A stretch of DNA of 64,000 nucleotides, taken from Adiantum capillus-veneris (taxonomy: Eukaryota > Streptophyta > Polypodiopsida > Polypodiales > Pteridaceae). The DNA is taken from the NCBI GenBank assembly GCA_014529385.2, contig CM043958.1:151390793-151454792 (forward strand). The letters run 5' to 3'. Below: more notes on the stretch, generated by a model. That model had not been told where the DNA came from. It made no database searches and was given only the letters and a program-made list of their open reading frames with translations. The DNA is not shown here. Position 1 is the first letter of the stretch.

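Overview
The window is nuclear DNA from a land plant with very large introns, most likely a fern or another large-genome vascular plant. That placement is an inference: plant-type clathrin heavy chain protein, GT-AG introns, Ty3/gypsy chromoviruses, tRNA-derived SINEs, and heavy (GA)n/(TC)n microsatellite load. There is one host gene, on the + strand. It encodes clathrin heavy chain, with the start codon at 5618 and exon 21 running off the right edge at 64000. All 21 exons join in frame and give about 805 of the roughly 1,700 residues expected, with no broken exon, so the gene looks functional.

Layout. 1-5617 is upstream sequence: an unrecognised AT-rich stretch, a decayed coding-like region (about 2000-4060), and three tRNA-derived SINE copies set in GA/TC repeats just before the 5' UTR. 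Exons 1-7 lie at 5618-8246. Intron 7 (8247-23202, 15.0 kb) is a nest of LTRs, LTR fragments and one internally deleted LTR element. Exons 8-10 lie at 23203-23754. Intron 10 (23755-60085, 36.3 kb) holds a decayed gypsy copy, seven LINE copies all on the minus strand, one young and apparently intact chromovirus (35921-44604) inserted in a LINE, a 3' piece of another chromovirus, and a recombinant solo LTR. Exons 11-21 (60086-64000) are closely spaced apart from a 1.7-kb intron 17.

Three signals stand out. First, the LINE copies lie head to tail. Every 3' end runs into a (TC)n tract, in sense orientation, and at several junctions the same tract borders the next copy's 5' end. This suggests a LINE family that ends in, or targets, GA/TC microsatellites. 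The SINEs upstream of the gene sit in the same kind of tract and share part of the LINE 3' tail, so they may be the LINE's non-autonomous partners. Second, several LTR families with different ends share a short block just after their poly(A) signal (AAATACCGAAAGGGGCGCC or close variants), and many carry tandem roughly 45-bp units containing TGACGTGGCA. Third, the intron 6 acceptor is inside a perfect 30-bp tandem duplication, and using the upstream copy would put an in-frame stop into the clathrin mRNA.

All calls were made by reading the sequence. No alignment or database search was run, and the edges of decayed repeats are approximate.
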